A DNA stretch of 64,000 nucleotides from Erythrobacter sp. (GTDB lineage: Bacteria; Pseudomonadota; Alphaproteobacteria; Sphingomonadales; Sphingomonadaceae). Below, in pieces: positions 1 to 10,949 of this stretch; position 1 is the stretch's first letter, and every line of letters starts with the position of its first letter. The notes below the pieces were generated by a model that saw only the letters and a program-made list of their open reading frames with translations, was not told the origin of the DNA and searched no databases. The stretch is from assembly GCA_027311945.1 (NCBI GenBank), contig DAICXZ010000022.1, positions 62,001 to 126,000 of the forward strand. The letters are read 5' to 3'. Position numbers and translations under genes: made by a program.

Positions 1-1074
1 CGCTTCATCAACCAGAGACGATGCGCTGGCAGGATGGGAAACGCCGATTTCAGCCTCATTCGCGATCCAGCCCGAAGCGAATACCGCAAGGATAGCGGCA
101 GCCTTGGCCCACCGATTGCGCGAGCGGTTGTCGTTCGCGGCAGAGGTTGCCTGCACCCTGGCCGGTTCAGCAGCCGCTTGCTCGCTCGCGGATTGAGCCG
201 ACCAGTTCTCGCTGTAATAACGGGCAAAAAACGGGTCGAGATTGCGGTCGATGTAGTCGTCGACAAAGGCGATGTCTTCCGCCGTCAGATAATCGACGTA
301 GCCACCGACCTTTCCGCGGCGAACCTTGAAGCTTTCCGGATTGTTCGGATCGGCAGGGCGAAGGCGCTCGTGCTTGAAGCTGTCCTGCAACTCAGCCTTG
401 CGCATGTTGCGGAACGAGCCCTTTTCGACAATCTCATCGACCAGTTCGGCGCTCGGATCGGGCAGGCCGAAGAACTTGGCAGAATCCCGGATCACCTTTC
501 GCGGATCGCTCTGCATATCCTCGTAGGTGATCCAGAGAAAGTCGCGCGGCACGGACCGCGCCTGCGCCCAGGCGTTGTAAAACGCCACGATGGCATCGAT
601 GCTGCCCTTCTCACAACGCAGATAGGTCGAGATGTCGCAATCGATCACCTTCATCCTGTTCTTGGCGTCAAAGTAGTAGGAAACCAGAACGTCGCGAGGG
701 TCGCGGGTGAGCAGCAGCACCTTCTTTCTGCGATAGAACGACTTGTTCCACTCGACATCGCGCCCGAACTTCAGATTGGGATAATCATCGTGCGTAAACC
801 CGATGTTCGGGATGCCGGGCGAGAGCTTCCAGAAATGCTGAAGCTCCATGGGATTATCGACCTTGAGGCCGAACTGCGCACAGGCCATGCTCCCGAACAT
901 GGTGCGAAACCATGTCCGACCGGACTTGGGATAGGAGAGGACATAGCCATCCCTCGCCCAGGCGCTCGCCGAACGGCGCATTGCCAGCAATATGCCCTTG
1001 TTCTTGATCGAGCGCGGCAGCAACACCTCACCTGCGGAAAAGGCGAAGTCCCGGAACATCGTGCGTAATGTCAT
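1..1074 (-). CDS. Sulfotransferase with C-terminal membrane-anchor-like tail (3' end outside window)
   Basis: Read on the minus strand from ATG at 1074; the frame stays open for 358 codons to the window edge, which is why the ORF track omits it. It shows the two PAPS-binding signatures of sulfotransferases: LSYPKSGRTWF near residue 45 (5'-phosphosulfate loop) and LTRDPRDVLVSYYF near residue 115 (3'-phosphate motif). It would transfer sulfate from PAPS to an unidentified acceptor. After the catalytic domain comes a low-complexity stretch containing AANDNRSR, then a hydrophobic segment (AKAAAILAVFASGWIA) and a further tail. The tail is unusual for soluble sulfotransferases and suggests inner-membrane anchoring. 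The plus-strand ORF 34-1068 is its shadow. Confidence 0.85.
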   Translation of the reverse strand, partial: MTLRTMFRDFAFSAGEVLLPRSIKNKGILLAMRRSASAWARDGYVLSYPKSGRTWFRTMFGSMACAQFGLKVDNPMELQHFWKLSPGIPNIGFTHDDYPNLKFGRDVEWNKSFYRRKKVLLLTRDPRDVLVSYYFDAKNRMKVIDCDISTYLRCEKGSIDAIVAFYNAWAQARSVPRDFLWITYEDMQSDPRKVIRDSAKFFGLPDPSAELVDEIVEKGSFRNMRKAELQDSFKHERLRPADPNNPESFKVRRGKVGGYVDYLTAEDIAFVDDYIDRNLDPFFARYYSENWSAQSASEQAAAEPARVQATSAANDNRSRNRWAKAAAILAVFASGWIANEAEIGVSHPASASSLVDEA

Positions 1075-1745
1075 CTGACTGATTCCCAATCCTGTTGAGC
1101 GATGGGCTGGCCGATGCCCCCGGCCATTTAAATCCTACGCTAATGTAGCGAAGGCCATACTCAGGAGGACCGGTTTGGCAAGCGGAGCCGGTGCCAAGTC
1201 GGCCTGATTGGTAGCTTGAAACGCTATCCGGTCACTGCCGGGGGCATGGGTTTGCAAAAGTGTGCCACTTAGAGACGTTTAGCGTAAAGTTCGTCGGCGG
1301 CCGAGTCTCGAAATTCCAACGTCCTTTTGTGCGATGATCGCCCGAAGCCGGCGTTGGTTTTGTTGCCAGGAGCTGCCGCCTTCTCCGGAAAATCGCCGCT
1401 GTTGGGGTGTCATTCCGGGCGTGATCGAGTTTCGGCGCGGTCGCTGGTGGGGCTCGCGAGCACAGGCGAACTGCGGATCGTCCGCGGCGGGCGGCGAGCC
1501 GGGCGCGGTCATATAGCTTGTGCGCTGACGCGCTGGTGGGCGCGGGGGGGTGTCAGTAATGGGTCGCTGTGGGCGAGCGGGCTTATTCGGGGACTCGGAC
1601 ATCTGCCAGTGTGGAGCAGATTTGGGGGTTTGTAGGAAAGGGGCTTTCTCTGCTGCTAACTGCCACCTTCCCCCTGTCGTAACAAGTTGACGCGAGGATT
1701 CACCTTGAGTTAGGCGGAAAAGTGGCACGCAAAAAACAATTGTAG
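1075..1745. other. 671-bp spacer, no confident gene
   Basis: Lies between the sulfotransferase start and the acyltransferase-like gene stop. The short plus ORFs (1327-1635, 1334-1516) and the low end of the minus ORF 1279-2085 match no family I know and have arbitrary composition. The CGCTA-atg-TAGCG inverted repeat near 1138-1150, about 65 bp upstream of the sulfotransferase start, could be an operator, but it is short. The minus-strand peptide near 1510-1279 (PRRNSITPGMTPQQRRF) faintly recalls small HTH proteins and may be a decayed remnant. Confidence 0.4.
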
Positions 1746-2978
1746 TTAGCTCGCGGAAGTCGTTGTAAAACGGCCGTATAGCTCTTCGCAGAGCGAAGTT
1801 ATAATTCGTTGAGTGCCATTGACTATACTGGCAAGCCAGCCGATCTTCCGCATGGCCCAATCGAACCAGAAGCTCAGCGCGATAATTGCGATCATCAAAG
1901 CGGTCGCAAGACCTAGTGCCGAACCACTGCTCTGGGGCTTGATCACAACACAATACAGCAGAATATTGCCAAAGGCGAAGGTAAAGAGGCTTGTGCGCCC
2001 AAAGAACGCTAGGACTCGCCATTCGCGGTCCGTCCAAACCGCTGTTGTAAGAAGCACCGATGCGGCCGTCAGAACGGATGCGCAAAGCACTCCGACTAGA
2101 AAATAGAGTGGATGCTCTGCGATCCGAAGGGACAAATTTCCAAGACTTCGGACGGTTTCGTGGTCGAGCATTATAAAAAGTAGCGAGACCGGGATGCCCG
2201 CGCCCAAAAGAAGAAGTGTCGCTTTGTGACGAATATCCTCACTCCGGGGCTGTGCTTTGTTCGGGCCAATGAGAAACTTCCCTATGACCATGCCTGCGAG
2301 CACCAAGGTGATACCGCGCATGATTGACGGTCCCCCAAGCTGGGCCTCACCTAAACCAAAAAGGAACTTCCAAAGCCGCCCAACTTCTATGGGCATGTTG
2401 GACCCAGCGGGAGTGGGAAGGGATATAAATAGAGGGTATAGCAGATGGATGGCAATCGCTCCAACTGTCAGTGCGACGAGGCCAAAGCGTTGACGCGCCC
2501 ATATCAGGATTGGGGCTATTGCCAGCACAACTACGTAGAACTTGAGGATATCCGTGAAGGGCGTGACGCCAAGCATCAATATTGTGGCGATCGAGAACTT
2601 CGCCGAGTAATCATCGCGTGTCAGAAAAAGTACTACGACGGAGAGGCAGTACAGGAGCCAGCACTGGGCGGCGCGTGACAACAGCCTTGTGGAGGTTGCC
2701 CTTCTCGCGCCTGGACCAAAGCGTGGGAGGTAAACGATCTCCAACATGGTTCCGAACAGCACGATAAAGGTCGGGGTCGCAGAGGCCATCGCCACGCGGA
2801 GCGCTGTAACCCAGGCACCACGATAGAATTCTCCCAAATACGCGACAACCCAGACGTGACTCGCCATCGCCAACAGTATTGCGATCGAACGCGCAAGATC
2901 AATGCCGACAATCCGGGTCCGTTTGAAGGGCGGGGCGGTGAAGGCATTCTGGGTCATTGTTTTCGTTGCGGAAGTCAT
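1746..2978 (-). CDS. Acyltransferase-like multi-pass membrane protein (OpgC/acyltransferase-3 type)
   Basis: About 410 residues with roughly ten hydrophobic segments. Near the N-terminus it has RIVGIDLARSIAILLAMASHVWVV, the Arg-x-x-Asp-hydrophobic-His arrangement typical of OpgC/acyltransferase-3-like inner-membrane proteins that acylate or succinylate surface glycans. The ORF track starts at 3092, but the first 38 residues are not hydrophobic and look like upstream DNA; I prefer ATG at 2978 (MTSATKTM), and the ATG seven codons later is also possible. Third-position GC is lower than in neighbouring genes. It lies beside a sulfotransferase, so a shared role in surface-polymer modification is conceivable. 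The family assignment is from motif resemblance only. Confidence 0.7.
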   Translation of the reverse strand: MTSATKTMTQNAFTAPPFKRTRIVGIDLARSIAILLAMASHVWVVAYLGEFYRGAWVTALRVAMASATPTFIVLFGTMLEIVYLPRFGPGARRATSTRLLSRAAQCWLLYCLSVVVLFLTRDDYSAKFSIATILMLGVTPFTDILKFYVVVLAIAPILIWARQRFGLVALTVGAIAIHLLYPLFISLPTPAGSNMPIEVGRLWKFLFGLGEAQLGGPSIMRGITLVLAGMVIGKFLIGPNKAQPRSEDIRHKATLLLLGAGIPVSLLFIMLDHETVRSLGNLSLRIAEHPLYFLVGVLCASVLTAASVLLTTAVWTDREWRVLAFFGRTSLFTFAFGNILLYCVVIKPQSSGSALGLATALMIAIIALSFWFDWAMRKIGWLASIVNGTQRIITSLCEELYGRFTTTSAS

Positions 2979-3178
2979 TGAGTGAGGGCCTTGCTGCTTC
3001 GTCCCGTTTAATGATTTGCATCTTGCGAAAATCGCCGACCTCAGGTCATGATTCGATAAAGAATACCAAGATAACATGTGATCGTAGCCCATTAATCGAT
3101 CGAGAGGTCAAGCGGTGACTAGGTCAAACCTTTGCAAGCATGGTCGCCGTGGGAAGAGCCAGCGGCTAGCCAACAGGC

Positions 3179-3643
3179 ATGAACGGGAAAGTCCAAGCGC
3201 ATCGTTTCGGTCATCACGCTCTTGCTGTTCTGGGCGCAGCCACGGTCGGGTCGACTATATTCTCGCTAGTCTGGACCGCTGGATTGGGGCTGGCGGCAGC
3301 TGAGCAGTGGCGCGGACTAGGGTGGTTGGCGACTATGGCGGTGCTTTTCTGGCTTGGCACATTCATGATCGCACTGCCGAGCGCCGGGAATGTGTTTTCA
3401 GTTTTCTGGCCTGTGATCCGACGTAAGACTGTGGCTGCCAATTGTATCTGCGTGCTGTCGGGCGCGACTATGGGCTTGATCATCGCTCCCACGGCAAGTT
3501 CGGGCGCGCGCGGTGCCTCTTTGCCGCAGCTGGCCATCTTTGCAGCGTTTGGGGCAACGGTTGCAGTGTCCTATCTGGTCATCGTCAATCGGTTTGGCCG
3601 GAAGGTCGGTCTTGTCGTCGACCCCGCAATTTTCGCCGATTGA
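3179..3643 (+). CDS. Small integral membrane protein, function unknown
   Basis: A 154-residue ORF with four hydrophobic segments (around residues 13-38, 46-75, 86-104 and 115-135) and a short cytoplasmic-looking end. I recognise no domain. It is divergent from the acyltransferase-like gene, with about 200 bp between the two starts. There is no strong Shine-Dalgarno before the ATG at 3179, so the start is tentative. The even distribution of hydrophobic segments supports a real product over a shadow, but no homologue can be named. Confidence 0.55.
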   Translation: MNGKVQAHRFGHHALAVLGAATVGSTIFSLVWTAGLGLAAAEQWRGLGWLATMAVLFWLGTFMIALPSAGNVFSVFWPVIRRKTVAANCICVLSGATMGLIIAPTASSGARGASLPQLAIFAAFGATVAVSYLVIVNRFGRKVGLVVDPAIFAD

Positions 3644-4193
3644 GCATCCTTGAGGTGTGACTGGCGAAATCGTCGGCCCGTCCACAGTCTCCAACAGACG
3701 CTAGGAGCGCACCCCGGCACGGCCTTCTCCTCTTGACCCGCGCCCAACACCCCGCTAATGGCCCGCCCTTCGCAGGTCCGTCCGCAAGGTCGGCTTTGCA
3801 ATCATAGAGCTGAACATTGTCGGCCCCGTCCCTAGGCTAACGCAAAGGGGCAGTCGGCAAAGTAACCCGGTCTTCTGGCTGTGCCAGCACTCCGGGTGGA
3901 GCGTTTCAGGCTCGCGCGATAAATGCTCGCTTGTCCCTCGCGGCAGGCAGCTTCGCACGATCCCGATACATTCCACCCGGAACGCTGTTTCAACCCGGTG
4001 ACCAATTAGGGTCCGGGTCAACACCCAAGCCCGCTCGCCCTGAGCTTGTCGGAAGCGAAAGCTGATCGGCAAGATCAACGGCTGTTCTTGTTCGTAGTGC
4101 CTGGTCCGGAAGGGAAGGGCGATGCTTCGACAAGCTCAGCATGAGCGGATTTGGAAAGGTGGCCTTGTCCCGCAACCCGCACGAAGGATATCA
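3644..4193. other. 550-bp spacer upstream of the str operon
   Basis: No convincing ORF. It should hold the rpsL promoter; one weak candidate is TTGACC (3733-3738), 17 bp, TAATGG (3756-3761), 433 bp upstream of rpsL. The right half carries an inverted pair of CTGAGCTTGTCGAAG-type repeats (annotated separately). Nothing else is recognisable. Confidence 0.4.
4031..4148. repeat. Inverted pair of REP-like units upstream of rpsL
   Basis: The left unit (4031-4056) reads CCGCTCGCCCTGAGCTTGTC followed by GGAAGC. The right unit (4124-4148) is nearly its reverse complement, GCTTCGACAAGCTCAGCATG followed by AGCGG. They flank about 67 bp, so transcription through them would form a long hairpin ending 45 nt before rpsL. 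The same unit recurs between odhB and lpd and, interrupted, inside the HTH gene at 52758-53771. Confidence 0.8.
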
Positions 4194-4565
4194 ATGCCTA
4201 CGATCAACCAGCTGGTCCGCAAGGGCCGCCATCCCATCGTCAAGAAGTCGAAGTCGGCGGCGATGGATTCGAACCCGCAGAAGCGCGGCGTTTGCACCCG
4301 CGTTTACACCACCACTCCGAAGAAGCCGAACTCGGCTCTGCGCAAGGTGGCCAAGATCCGTCTCACCAACAAGCGTGAGATCATCGCCTACATTCCGGGC
4401 GAGGGCCACAACCTGCAGGAGCACTCGGTGGTGCTGATCCGCGGCGGCCGTGTGCGCGACCTTCCCGGTGTGCGTTACCACGTGCTGCGCGGCGTTCTCG
4501 ACACGCAGGGCGTGAAGGACCGCAAGCAGAGCCGTTCGAAGTACGGCGCCAAGCGGCCCAAGTAA
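4194..4565 (+). CDS. rpsL: 30S ribosomal protein S12
   Basis: 123 residues, the normal S12 length, starting at ATG 4194 ([11 protein letters not shown]) with GAAGGA five bases upstream. The ORF track's upstream start (4122) adds 24 unrelated residues encoded by the repeat. S12 sits at the decoding centre and affects tRNA selection. The [10 protein letters not shown] loop keeps Lys-43, but the second drug-contact loop reads [14 protein letters not shown]. Residue 88 is therefore arginine (CGC, 4455-4457), where E. coli and most bacteria have lysine. K88R is a classic streptomycin-resistance substitution. First gene of the str block. Confidence 0.98.
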   Translation: MPTINQLVRKGRHPIVKKSKSAAMDSNPQKRGVCTRVYTTTPKKPNSALRKVAKIRLTNKREIIAYIPGEGHNLQEHSVVLIRGGRVRDLPGVRYHVLRGVLDTQGVKDRKQSRSKYGAKRPK

Positions 4566-4692
4566 GTTTGTCGCGGCGGCGGGCCGCTCCCCCATCAGGC
4601 TATCCTGCGCGGGTGGCCCAAGGTGGTTGGGAGAGGGTGCTGCCGCAAGGAAGCCCCGGATGGGGCTGACGCATTCCGAAGGAATTTGAAAC

Positions 4693-5163
4693 ATGTCACG
4701 TCGTCGTCGTCCCGAAAAGCGGGAAATCCTGCCTGATCCGAAGTTCGGAGATCAGGTCCTGTCGAAGTTCATGAACAACCTCATGCTTGACGGCAAGAAG
4801 GCCGTTGCCGAAGGTATCGTCTACACCGCGCTCGACACCGTCGAGGCCCGCGCCAAGACCGATCCGGTGCAGGTGTTCCACGATGCGCTCGAGAACGTGA
4901 AGCCGCAGGTCGAGGTGCGTTCGCGCCGCGTCGGTGGTGCCACCTATCAGGTGCCGGTCGAGGTTCGCCCCGAGCGCGGCCAGGCGCTGGCCATCCGCTG
5001 GCTGATCTCGGCCGCGCGCGGCCGGGCCGAAACCACCATGTCGGCCCGCCTCTCGGGCGAGCTGATGGACGCCGCCAACAACCGCGGCAACGCGGTCAAG
5101 AAGCGCGAAGACACGCACCGTATGGCCGATGCCAACCGTGCCTTCTCGCACTATCGCTGGTAA
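4693..5163 (+). CDS. rpsG: 30S ribosomal protein S7
   Basis: 156 residues, standard length, starting [20 protein letters not shown], with GAAGGAA upstream of the ATG. S7 nucleates assembly of the 16S 3' domain and contacts E-site tRNA. The conserved [20 protein letters not shown] segment is present near residue 82. It lies 127 bp after rpsL in the usual str order rpsL-rpsG-fusA-tuf. Confidence 0.98.
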   Translation: MSRRRRPEKREILPDPKFGDQVLSKFMNNLMLDGKKAVAEGIVYTALDTVEARAKTDPVQVFHDALENVKPQVEVRSRRVGGATYQVPVEVRPERGQALAIRWLISAARGRAETTMSARLSGELMDAANNRGNAVKKREDTHRMADANRAFSHYRW

Positions 5164-5174
5164 GATGCTGAACC

Positions 5175-5207
5175 GGCCCGCCGCCACGCGTTTGTGGATG
5201 GCGGGCC
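5175..5207 (+). promoter_or_regulatory. Hairpin between rpsG and fusA
   Basis: GGCCCGCC (5175-5182) pairs perfectly with GGCGGGCC (5200-5207), with an inner CCAC/GTGG pairing. No U-tract follows, so it is more likely an intercistronic processing, stabilising or regulatory hairpin than a terminator. In enterobacteria the rpsL-rpsG spacer is the S7 target; whether this element has such a role here is unknown. Confidence 0.6.
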
Positions 5208-5291
5208 GTCAGGTCTTCAAGCTGACACATTAATAGCCATATGGGGCGCGCTTCGGACGTCTGAAGTCCCCCAACGCTCAAGGAATTCATT

Positions 5292-7385
<2,094 letters not shown>

Positions 7386-7404
7386 GGCAGGTTCAACGTT
7401 TAGG

Positions 7405-7434
7405 GGCGGGCGCCTGATTCAGCAGGTGCCCGCC
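7405..7434 (+). promoter_or_regulatory. Hairpin between fusA and tuf
   Basis: A 12-bp stem GGCGGGCGCCTG / CAGGTGCCCGCC around a 6-nt loop, with one G-U pair. There is no run of U after it (TGATCTTG follows), so readthrough into tuf is expected. It may buffer mRNA decay and help set the higher EF-Tu yield. Confidence 0.6.
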
Positions 7435-7478
7435 TGATCTTGAAGCAAATCAGATTCGAACAAGAAGGTTATTGGAAA

Positions 7479-8654
7479 ATGGCAAAGGCAAAATTCGAGC
7501 GGAACAAGCCGCACTGCAACATCGGCACCATCGGTCACGTCGACCATGGCAAGACCACGCTGACCGCTGCAATCACCAAGGTGCAGGGCGCAGCTGTTGA
7601 TTTCGCAAACATCGACAAGGCTCCTGAAGAGCGCGAGCGCGGCATCACCATCTCGACCGCCCACGTGGAATACGAGACTGACGCCCGTCACTATGCGCAC
7701 GTCGACTGCCCGGGCCACGCTGACTATGTGAAGAACATGATCACCGGTGCCGCCCAGATGGACGGCGCGATCCTCGTGGTGAACGCTGCTGACGGCCCGA
7801 TGCCGCAGACCCGTGAGCACATCCTGCTTGCCCGTCAGGTCGGCGTGCCGCAGCTGGTCGTGTACCTGAACAAGGTCGATCAGGTCGATGACGAGGAAAT
7901 CCTCGAGCTGGTCGAAATGGAAGTGCGCGAGCTGCTCTCGTCGTACGACTTCGACGGTGACAACATTCCGATCATCAAGGGTTCGGCTCTGGCCGCTCTC
8001 GAAGGCCGTGACGAAGAAATCGGCGAGAAGTCGATCAAGGCTCTGATGGACGCTGTTGACAGCTACATCCCGCAGCCCGAGCGTCCGGTGGACAAGAGCT
8101 TCCTGATGCCGATCGAAGACGTGTTCTCGATCTCGGGTCGCGGCACCGTGGTGACCGGCCGTGTGGAATCGGGCATTGTGAACGTTGGCGACGAAGTCGA
8201 AATCGTCGGCATCAAGGACACCCAGAAGACCACCGTCACCGGCGTGGAAATGTTCCGCAAGCTGCTCGATCGTGGTGAAGCTGGCGACAACATCGGCGCC
8301 CTGATCCGCGGCATCGGCCGTGACGACGTCGAGCGTGGCCAGGTGCTGTGCAAGCCGGGTTCGGTCAGCCCGCACACCGACTTCGAAGCCGAGGTCTATG
8401 TGCTGTCGAAGGACGAAGGTGGCCGTCACACCCCGTTCTTCGCCAACTACCGTCCGCAGTTCTACTTCCGCACCACCGACGTGACCGGTGAAGTGGTTCT
8501 GCCGGAAGGCACCGAGATGGTCATGCCCGGCGACAACGTGTCGATCGGCGTGAAGCTCATCGCCCCGATCGCCATGGACGAAGGCCTGCGCTTCGCCATC
8601 CGCGAAGGCGGCCGCACCGTCGGCTCGGGCGTGGTCTCGAAGATCACCAAGTAA
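7479..8654 (+). CDS. tuf: Translation elongation factor Tu
   Basis: 391 residues from ATG 7479 ([27 protein letters not shown]), with AGAAGG ten bases upstream; the ORF track start at 7440 adds 13 spurious residues. The GTP-binding loop GHVDHGKT is at residues 19-26, with DCPGH near 80 and NKVD near 136. EF-Tu delivers aminoacyl-tRNA to the A site. This is the last gene of the str segment and is followed by a clear terminator. Confidence 0.98.
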   Translation: MAKAKFERNKPHCNIGTIGHVDHGKTTLTAAITKVQGAAVDFANIDKAPEERERGITISTAHVEYETDARHYAHVDCPGHADYVKNMITGAAQMDGAILVVNAADGPMPQTREHILLARQVGVPQLVVYLNKVDQVDDEEILELVEMEVRELLSSYDFDGDNIPIIKGSALAALEGRDEEIGEKSIKALMDAVDSYIPQPERPVDKSFLMPIEDVFSISGRGTVVTGRVESGIVNVGDEVEIVGIKDTQKTTVTGVEMFRKLLDRGEAGDNIGALIRGIGRDDVERGQVLCKPGSVSPHTDFEAEVYVLSKDEGGRHTPFFANYRPQFYFRTTDVTGEVVLPEGTEMVMPGDNVSIGVKLIAPIAMDEGLRFAIREGGRTVGSGVVSKITK

Positions 8655-8694
8655 GCCTGTCGCGCCCCTCGGGGCGCCAGGATAAAAAAGAGCG

Positions 8695-8728
8695 GCCCGG
8701 TTCACTTAGGTGAGCCGGGCCTCTTTTT
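8695..8728 (+). terminator. Rho-independent terminator after tuf
   Basis: GCCCGGTTCAC - TTAG - GTGAGCCGGGC forms an 11-bp stem with one G-U pair, followed by CTCTTTTTA. It separates the str transcript from the rpsJ promoter about 70 bp downstream. Confidence 0.85.
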
Positions 8729-8797
8729 ATGTGAGCGGAATTTCCCCCTTCCTGTCGCAAAAGTGAAAGGTAAGGGGGCAATTGCCCGATTTTCGGG

Positions 8798-8826
8798 TTG
8801 TCAGTTCGGGCCAAGGCCCGTATAGG
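8798..8826 (+). promoter_or_regulatory. Predicted sigma-70-type promoter of the S10 operon
   Basis: TTGTCA (8798-8803), a 17-bp spacer and TATAGG (8821-8826) lie in the tuf-rpsJ spacer. A start near 8833 would give a leader of roughly 160 nt before rpsJ. This is the best promoter match in the ribosomal block. Confidence 0.65.
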
Positions 8827-8836
8827 CGCGTTCACA

Positions 8837-8924
8837 GAGAGAGATTCGTCTCTCTCGCAACGAATTCATGCATGAGGCCGCCCTGTCCGGTTGTACCGGA
8901 AAGTGGGGCGGGCTTTTGTTTTTT
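8837..8924 (+). promoter_or_regulatory. Structured leader with terminator-like hairpin upstream of rpsJ
   Basis: Two elements follow the promoter. The first is a perfect 8-bp stem GAGAGAGA-TTCG-TCTCTCTC (8837-8856) capped by a UUCG tetraloop. The second is a compound hairpin, outer CCGCCC/GGGCGG (8878-8883/8906-8911) and inner TCCGG-TTGTA-CCGGA (8886-8900), followed by CTTTTGTTTTTT. The second resembles an intrinsic terminator located before the first gene, the layout expected of an r-protein attenuator. In E. coli L4 controls the S10 operon through such a leader; equivalence here is inference. Confidence 0.6.
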
Positions 8925-8990
8925 GGTGGGAAGTATCCCCGTCGCAAGAACGGGCTCTTCCTTGGCTCTTTCGCATCGGTAGTTGGAATT

Positions 8991-9302
8991 ATGGACGCTC
9001 AGAACATCCGCATTCGTCTCAAGGCCTTTGATCACCGTGTGCTTGATCAGGCGACTGGCGAAATCGCAGATACCGCACGCCGCACCGGCGCGCTGATCCG
9101 GGGTCCGATTCCTCTCCCGACGCGCATCGAGAAGTTCACTGTGAACCGCGGCCCGCACATCGACAAGAAGTCGCGCGAGCAGTTCGAGGTGCGCACCTAC
9201 AAGCGGCTGCTGGACATCGTGCAGCCGAACGCCCAGACGGTCGACGCGCTGATGAAGCTCGATCTGGCCGCTGGCGTGAACGTCGAGATCAAGCTCGCTT
9301 AA
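8991..9302 (+). CDS. rpsJ: 30S ribosomal protein S10
   Basis: 103 residues from ATG 8991 ([20 protein letters not shown]), the usual S10 length. The ORF track start at 8868 lies inside the leader hairpins and is rejected. S10 (NusE) is a 30S head protein and also acts in Nus antitermination complexes. First gene of the S10 operon; the Shine-Dalgarno is weak (GGTAGTTGGAATT). Confidence 0.97.
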   Translation: MDAQNIRIRLKAFDHRVLDQATGEIADTARRTGALIRGPIPLPTRIEKFTVNRGPHIDKKSREQFEVRTYKRLLDIVQPNAQTVDALMKLDLAAGVNVEIKLA

Positions 9303-9551
9303 GCGAGAAACGCCCCGGCATCAGGCCGGGTGCTCCGGCTCCGACAAGGGGCCGTGAAGACAGAGCCCGGTGAAACGCCGCCGGGACACAAGGGATACCA
9401 CCGGAGGGTTCCTCCTTCGGGTTTGCGTCCCCCGTCTTAGTCCTTCCTTTCGGGGAAGGGCGCTTCAGCCCGGACGGGGCTCGCTTCTTACAACAGGGCT
9501 GGGCACGCACCTGGGGATGGTCTCCTTGTGCCTCTGTAAGGAGTTAGGATC

Positions 9552-10322
9552 ATGCGCACTGGCGTGATCGCGAAGAAAGTCGGGATGACCCGCCTCTTCC
9601 AGGAGGACGGTCGGCACGTGCCGGTCACCGTTCTCTCGTTGGAAGAGTGTCAGGTTACTGCCCACCGCACAGCCGATCGCGACGGCTATTTCTCTGTTCA
9701 GGTCGGCTCCGGCAAGGCCAAGCAGAAGAACGTCAACAAACCGCAGCGCGAAGCTTTTGCGAAGGCCGAAGTTGGTCTGAAGCAGAAGGTCGCCGAGTTC
9801 CGCGTCGAGAACGAAGAGGGCCTGCTTCCGGTCGGCTCGCTTATCTCCGCTGAGCATTTTATCATCGGCCAGTTGGTCGACATCACCGGGCACACCGTTG
9901 GTAAGGGCTTTGCCGGCGCCATGAAGCGTTGGGGCTTCGGTGGTCTGCGCGCTACCCACGGCGTGTCGATCTCGCACCGTTCGCACGGTTCGACCGGTAA
10001 CCGCCAGGATCCCGGCAAGGTGTTCAAGGGCAAGAAGATGGCCGGCCACATGGGCGACCGTCAGCGCACCCAGCAGAACCTCGAAGTGGTTCGCACCGAC
10101 GTCGAACGTGGCCTGATCTTCGTGAAGGGCTCGGTGCCCGGCTCGAAGAATTCGTGGCTGATGGTCAAGGATGCCGTGAAGGTTGCAGCGCCCGAGGGTC
10201 TGCCTTTCCCCGGCGCCGTGATCGACCGTTCGGCTCCCAAGGATGTCGCGCAGCCCGAGGCTGAGGTCGAAGTCACCACCACCGCCGAAGCACCCGCTTC
10301 GGACGAGAACAAGGAGGGCTGA
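9552..10322 (+). CDS. rplC: 50S ribosomal protein L3
   Basis: 256 residues, starting [20 protein letters not shown] after TAAGGAG. It contains the L3 signature [21 protein letters not shown] near 118-138 and the loop that reaches the peptidyl transferase centre ([28 protein letters not shown]). It is longer than E. coli L3 (209) because of an acidic C-terminal tail ([22 protein letters not shown]). A 249-bp structured spacer separates it from rpsJ, which is unusually wide for this operon. Confidence 0.97.
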   Translation: MRTGVIAKKVGMTRLFQEDGRHVPVTVLSLEECQVTAHRTADRDGYFSVQVGSGKAKQKNVNKPQREAFAKAEVGLKQKVAEFRVENEEGLLPVGSLISAEHFIIGQLVDITGHTVGKGFAGAMKRWGFGGLRATHGVSISHRSHGSTGNRQDPGKVFKGKKMAGHMGDRQRTQQNLEVVRTDVERGLIFVKGSVPGSKNSWLMVKDAVKVAAPEGLPFPGAVIDRSAPKDVAQPEAEVEVTTTAEAPASDENKEG

Positions 10323-10325
10323 TCC

Positions 10326-10949
10326 GTGAAGGTGAAGGTCCAGAAAATTGACGGCGCAGCAGCCGGTGACGTGGAGCTGAATGAGGCCGTTTTCGGCGTC
10401 GCGCCGCGTGCCGACATCCTGCACCGGGTTGTCACCTGGCAGCTTGAGAACCGCCGCGGCACTGCCCGCCCGACGCGTGAGCGGTCGGACGTGGCTCGCA
10501 CCGGCAAGAAGTGGGGCAAGCAGAAGGGTGGTGGTACCGCCCGTCACGGCGACCGTGCAGCTCCGATCTTCATCGGCGGCGGCAAGGCCCACGGTGCCCG
10601 CAAGCGCGAGTTCGAGCAGTCGCTCAACAAGAAGATCCGTGCTCTCGGCCTGAAGATGGCTCTTTCGAGCAAGGCAGCTGGTGGCCTCGTGGTCGTCGAC
10701 AGCCTTGAGCTGAAGGATGCCAAGACCAAGGCTCTCGCCGGTATCTTCGGCAAGAATGGCTGGAACGGCAAGGTGCTCGTGATCGACGGTGAAGCTGTCG
10801 ACGAGGGCTTCCGCAAGGCTGCCGGCAACCTGCCGGGCGTGGACGTGCTCCCGGCTGCCGGCGCCAATGTCTACGACATTCTCAACCACGACACGCTGGT
10901 CCTGACCAAGGACGCTGTCGCCAAGCTGGAGGCGCGTTTCAATGGCTAA
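10326..10949 (+). CDS. rplD: 50S ribosomal protein L4
   Basis: 207 residues. The extended loop [30 protein letters not shown] (about residues 45-75) is the L4 arm that lines the exit tunnel and contacts macrolides. It begins with GTG or the following in-frame codons (ORF start 10326, [10 protein letters not shown]), four bases after rplC. In gamma-proteobacteria L4 is also the S10-operon autoregulator; the leader upstream of rpsJ makes the same role possible here. Its 3' end overlaps rplW by 8 bp. Confidence 0.97.
   Translation: MKVKVQKIDGAAAGDVELNEAVFGVAPRADILHRVVTWQLENRRGTARPTRERSDVARTGKKWGKQKGGGTARHGDRAAPIFIGGGKAHGARKREFEQSLNKKIRALGLKMALSSKAAGGLVVVDSLELKDAKTKALAGIFGKNGWNGKVLVIDGEAVDEGFRKAAGNLPGVDVLPAAGANVYDILNHDTLVLTKDAVAKLEARFNG

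Noticed and set aside
1279-2085. 268-residue minus-strand ORF overlapping the acyltransferase-like gene
   Set aside because: Out of frame with a convincing membrane protein, and its remainder lies in the spacer without family resemblance. A decayed HTH fragment is possible but unsupported.
8868-8990. N-terminal extension of S10 in the ORF track
   Set aside because: It is translated from the leader hairpins; the family start is [14 protein letters not shown] at 8991.
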